The notes under the pieces: model-generated
Databases searched by the model: none
What the model was told of the DNA's origin: nothing
What the model saw: only the letters and a program-made list of their open reading frames with translations
From: Pseudodesulfovibrio sediminis
Lineage (GTDB): Bacteria; Desulfobacterota; Desulfovibrionia; Desulfovibrionales; Desulfovibrionaceae
Direction: 5' to 3'
Assembly (NCBI RefSeq): GCF_020886695.1
Contig: NZ_AP024485.1
Span: forward strand, 2,179,001-2,243,000
Length of the DNA: 64,000 nucleotides
Position numbers and translations under genes: made by a program
Shown here: piece after piece, positions 61,270 through 64,000 of the stretch
How the letters are laid out: each line of letters begins with the position of its first letter
Numbering within the stretch: the first letter of the stretch is position 1

Positions 61270-64000
61270 TCATAACTTCTCGACTTCCTTCTTCACCAGG
61301 GTAACCAGAGCGGCAAATTGCGGCCTCATCTCTTCAATTCCTTCAATAACCTGCTCCAACTTTCCAAGATAGCAGAGCTTCTCAAGACTCCGTGACTGCG
61401 CCATGATGTCCATGGCCAACACATGACTGGCAATGTTGGTGATCGAGTGCAGTGCCACCCCCACTTTTTTGAGGGCCTGCTCCTTGATTCCAGCATCCAG
61501 CTTCTCCAGCTTTTCCTCTGCTTCAATAACGAAAAGTTCTAGGATATCCTTGAGTAATTCCATGTTGCCTTCGAACCTGTCGGTCAATGAATCCATATCC
61601 AGGCTGACGGGCACAGGAACGCTTTCCACCCGTTTGCGCAGAGGGGATTTTCCCAGCAGGTGCGGCGGAACGCCTACGGATTCCCGACCAGCCATGCAGC
61701 GGACAATGGCATCGGACAGGGCGTGCATATCCACCGGCTTGCTGACGTAATCATCCATGCCCGCATCAATCATGCGCTCCCTGTCGCCCTTCATGGCATA
61801 GGCCGTAAGGGCAATGATGGGAATCGTCCGGTCGTAGCGTTTGCCGTTGGACTCGCGGATGGCCCGAGTGGCTTCGATGCCGCTCATCTCCGGCATCTGG
61901 ACATCCATGAGTATCAGATCGATTTCCTTGCCTTTGGACTCAAGGGCCGAGAGCACTTCAAGCCCGTTCTCCACCGAGGTTACGGTGTGGCCGAACATGG
62001 TCAGAAAATGGTTGAGATACTTACGATTAAGCGGGTTATCCTCGGCAAGCAGAAGGTTCAGGTGCAACCCCTTGGCCAGCTTCGGCCTGGCCTCTTCCTC
62101 AACCAAGGTCTGATTTGCGACCACGCCGAACCAGGCGGTAAAGAAGAAGGTGCTGCCACGCCCGACCTCGCTTTCCACCCCGATCTCGCCGCCCATCATG
62201 TTGACGAGCTTTCGGGAAATGGCCAGCCCAAGGCCGGTGCCCTGATGCTTCTTGCGCAGGGAGCTGTCCGCCTGCGTAAAGTTGTCGAAAATCGTTTCCA
62301 GTTTGTCCTGGGCAATACCCACACCTGTGTCGCGGACCTTGAAGAGCAGACAAGTACGCCCGGCTTCCTGCTTGGAGACGCTCACGGTCAGTTCAACCAG
62401 CCCGCGCTCCGTGAACTTGATGGAGTTGCCGATCAGATTCCATAACACCTGCCCCAACCGGTCTGCATCGCCATTGACTCTGGCCGGTACGTCATCATCG
62501 ACGGAATATTGAAAGACAATGTTGTTCAGCTCGGCCTGCGGGCCGAAAGAGCGGACCGACGTGGACAATACGGGACGGAAGGAAAAATCGATGGGCTTCA
62601 GCTCCATCTTGCCCGCCTCGATCTTGGACAGATCGAGTATGTCGTTGACGATATGCAGCAGGGACCCGGCCGCATCTCGGATCATGTTCATATGCTCGCG
62701 CTGTTCATCTGTCAGTCCCGTGGTGACCATCATTTCCGCCATGCCGAGGATACCGCTGATAGGCGTCCTGATCTCGTGACTCATGTTGGCCAGGAACATG
62801 GATTTGGCCAGACTTGCTTCCAGTGCCGCGGCAGAGGCTTCCTCGGCGCTCTGATTGGCGGCAATGAGTTTTTCACCCATGAGCCCATGATGGATGGCGG
62901 ACCCGAACAGGTTGGCTGCCATGGTCAGCGATTCTATTTCGGCAGGCAGCCAGTCCCGCTCCATTCGATGCTCCGACAGCCCCATGAATCCCCACAGGGT
63001 GTTCCCGGCAAAAACCGGAACGATAATGATCGACTTGGCCCCACCGGTCTCGAAAAACAACTGCTCTCTCTGGTGAAAATCCTTCACATGTCCAGCCACC
63101 ACCCGCCTTCTGAGCAACGCCTTGCGCCAGGAGCTATACTCCTCAAAAGACTGGTTCTTGAAAACAGGATTGTCGATGATGGGCTCCACGCCATCCACGA
63201 CCCATTCATGTCGGATGGACAGGGTTTCGGAGTCACTGTCGCCGTGGGCCTTGCTGAACACGAAGACGCGGGTCACATCGGCGGCCTTGCCCAATGCTTC
63301 CATGGTCTTGTCTATGCCGCCTTCCCAGTCCACCTCGCGCAGGAATCGATCGGCGAACCCGGCCAGCACCTGCAGGACCGCGTCTCGACGAAAAAGGATA
63401 TCTTCAAATTCCTTGTGCAGGGAAATGTCCCTGACCATACCGAAGGCCCCGGTTATTGTTCCATCGCCCCCGGTCTCAACATGACGGACGACATGCAAAT
63501 GATGCGTCGTGCCCTTGTCATCCAGAATCCGGTACTCAAAATCCAGGGACCATCCCTCGTCAAAGGTGGCGGCGTTGGCCCTGTCATAGACTTCCAGATC
63601 TTCCGGGTGCACAAACTTCCTGCCGCTGGTAAACGATTTGGTCAATTTGCGCCCGCCGGATTCGACGATACGGCGTATGCCATCTGACCAGTGGATGTTA
63701 CCCTGATTATCCATTCGCCAACTGCCGATCTTATCGACTTTCTCCATCCAGTCGAGCAACCCCTGCTTTCGGATGAATCGGGATTCCAGAGTGCTGTATT
63801 GTTCCAGATGAAACAGGCTCCGCCCCAGCCGCTCCTCGGCAGCGGAATCCAGCTTGAAGCAATCATACGCGCCCAGTTCTATGGCCTTATTTTCCGACAG
63901 GCTTTCTTCATACAAAACAATGACATTGGTATCATATTCACGACGAACACGAATAATGGCCCGCTCCCAGGAGGAATCACTGCCGTCAGGAATCAACAGG
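61270..64000 (-). CDS. Hybrid sensor histidine kinase (N-terminus outside window)
   Basis: At least 908 residues; the frame runs off the right end of the window. The visible order is the tail of a receiver-like domain (EYDTNVIVLYEESLSENKAI), PAS with PAC (about 75-195), GAF (about 215-370, VIVPVFAGNTLWGFMGL), coiled coil, HisKA with SHEIRTPISG, HATPase (GVGIAQDKLETIF, GTGLGLAISRKLV), receiver (LLLAEDNPLNRKYL, LMDVQMPEMSG) and C-terminal Hpt (VALHSITNIASHVL). In the Hpt the motif reads HSITN where HxxKG is usual, so its histidine should be checked. No partner regulator is adjacent in the window. Confidence 0.88.
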   Translation of the reverse strand, partial: LLIPDGSDSSWERAIIRVRREYDTNVIVLYEESLSENKAIELGAYDCFKLDSAAEERLGRSLFHLEQYSTLESRFIRKQGLLDWMEKVDKIGSWRMDNQGNIHWSDGIRRIVESGGRKLTKSFTSGRKFVHPEDLEVYDRANAATFDEGWSLDFEYRILDDKGTTHHLHVVRHVETGGDGTITGAFGMVRDISLHKEFEDILFRRDAVLQVLAGFADRFLREVDWEGGIDKTMEALGKAADVTRVFVFSKAHGDSDSETLSIRHEWVVDGVEPIIDNPVFKNQSFEEYSSWRKALLRRRVVAGHVKDFHQREQLFFETGGAKSIIIVPVFAGNTLWGFMGLSEHRMERDWLPAEIESLTMAANLFGSAIHHGLMGEKLIAANQSAEEASAAALEASLAKSMFLANMSHEIRTPISGILGMAEMMVTTGLTDEQREHMNMIRDAAGSLLHIVNDILDLSKIEAGKMELKPIDFSFRPVLSTSVRSFGPQAELNNIVFQYSVDDDVPARVNGDADRLGQVLWNLIGNSIKFTERGLVELTVSVSKQEAGRTCLLFKVRDTGVGIAQDKLETIFDNFTQADSSLRKKHQGTGLGLAISRKLVNMMGGEIGVESEVGRGSTFFFTAWFGVVANQTLVEEEARPKLAKGLHLNLLLAEDNPLNRKYLNHFLTMFGHTVTSVENGLEVLSALESKGKEIDLILMDVQMPEMSGIEATRAIRESNGKRYDRTIPIIALTAYAMKGDRERMIDAGMDDYVSKPVDMHALSDAIVRCMAGRESVGVPPHLLGKSPLRKRVESVPVPVSLDMDSLTDRFEGNMELLKDILELFVIEAEEKLEKLDAGIKEQALKKVGVALHSITNIASHVLAMDIMAQSRSLEKLCYLGKLEQVIEGIEEMRPQFAALVTLVKKEVEKL

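Overview
The window looks like chromosomal DNA of a sulfate-reducing bacterium of the Desulfovibrionaceae, most likely Pseudodesulfovibrio-like. This is an inference from protein family content (an archaeal-type ADH synthase, paired CBS-ACT proteins, a DvLysin-type NlpC/P60 lipoprotein, a UGA-containing FrnE/DsbA protein) and from high-GC coding sequence with strong Shine-Dalgarno sites. No rRNA, tRNA, CRISPR array, insertion sequence or integrase was seen.

Housekeeping layout: nitrogen control (amtB-glnB, glnD), a UGA-interrupted FrnE-like oxidoreductase and asparaginase (1-5953); a tandem HD/HD-GYP protein (6164-7450); rsmB, a small lipoprotein and a molybdopterin oxidoreductase (8550-12148); hisS, aspS, def, fmt, a DUF116 protein, a DMT exporter, slyX and a cupin (12352-19711); mobB and moeA (25943-27851); a Pho-boxed pstSCA cluster without pstB (27950-30834); a glycosyltransferase and a fused acyl-CoA synthetase/GNAT (30916-34716); CBS, thioesterase, thioredoxin, U32-like, flavin reductase and NlpC/P60 genes (42981-49393); ADH synthase, an EAL-HDOD protein, an amidohydrolase, radical SAM and two hybrid histidine kinases with a receiver and a second CBS protein (52969-64000).

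The most interesting layer is a T7-like set of phage genes spread as short islands between these core genes. It comprises a tail tubular A-like gene (7805-8389); a minus-strand operon for tail tubular B-like, internal, fibre and chaperone proteins (19793-25200); an RHS-core protein (35535-36755); a holin and accessory lysis gene (37265-37880); large terminase plus a GNAT-like gene (38856-40491); and a divergent S24 repressor/DUF5675 module (49407-50942). Integrase, replication genes and attachment sites are absent.

Four of these islands (starts 7805, 25200, 36755, 37265) carry the same upstream block in the correct orientation. It has GTCAAG at its upstream end and CARAAC(C/A)-N5-TATG(C/G)T at its downstream end. 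GTCAAG and TATGST start exactly 80 bp apart in three copies and 70 bp apart in the fourth, and the interior is partly conserved. Dispersed virion genes under one shared control element, without mobility genes, suggest a domesticated particle such as a gene transfer agent. That reading is an inference; the shared block is visible directly.
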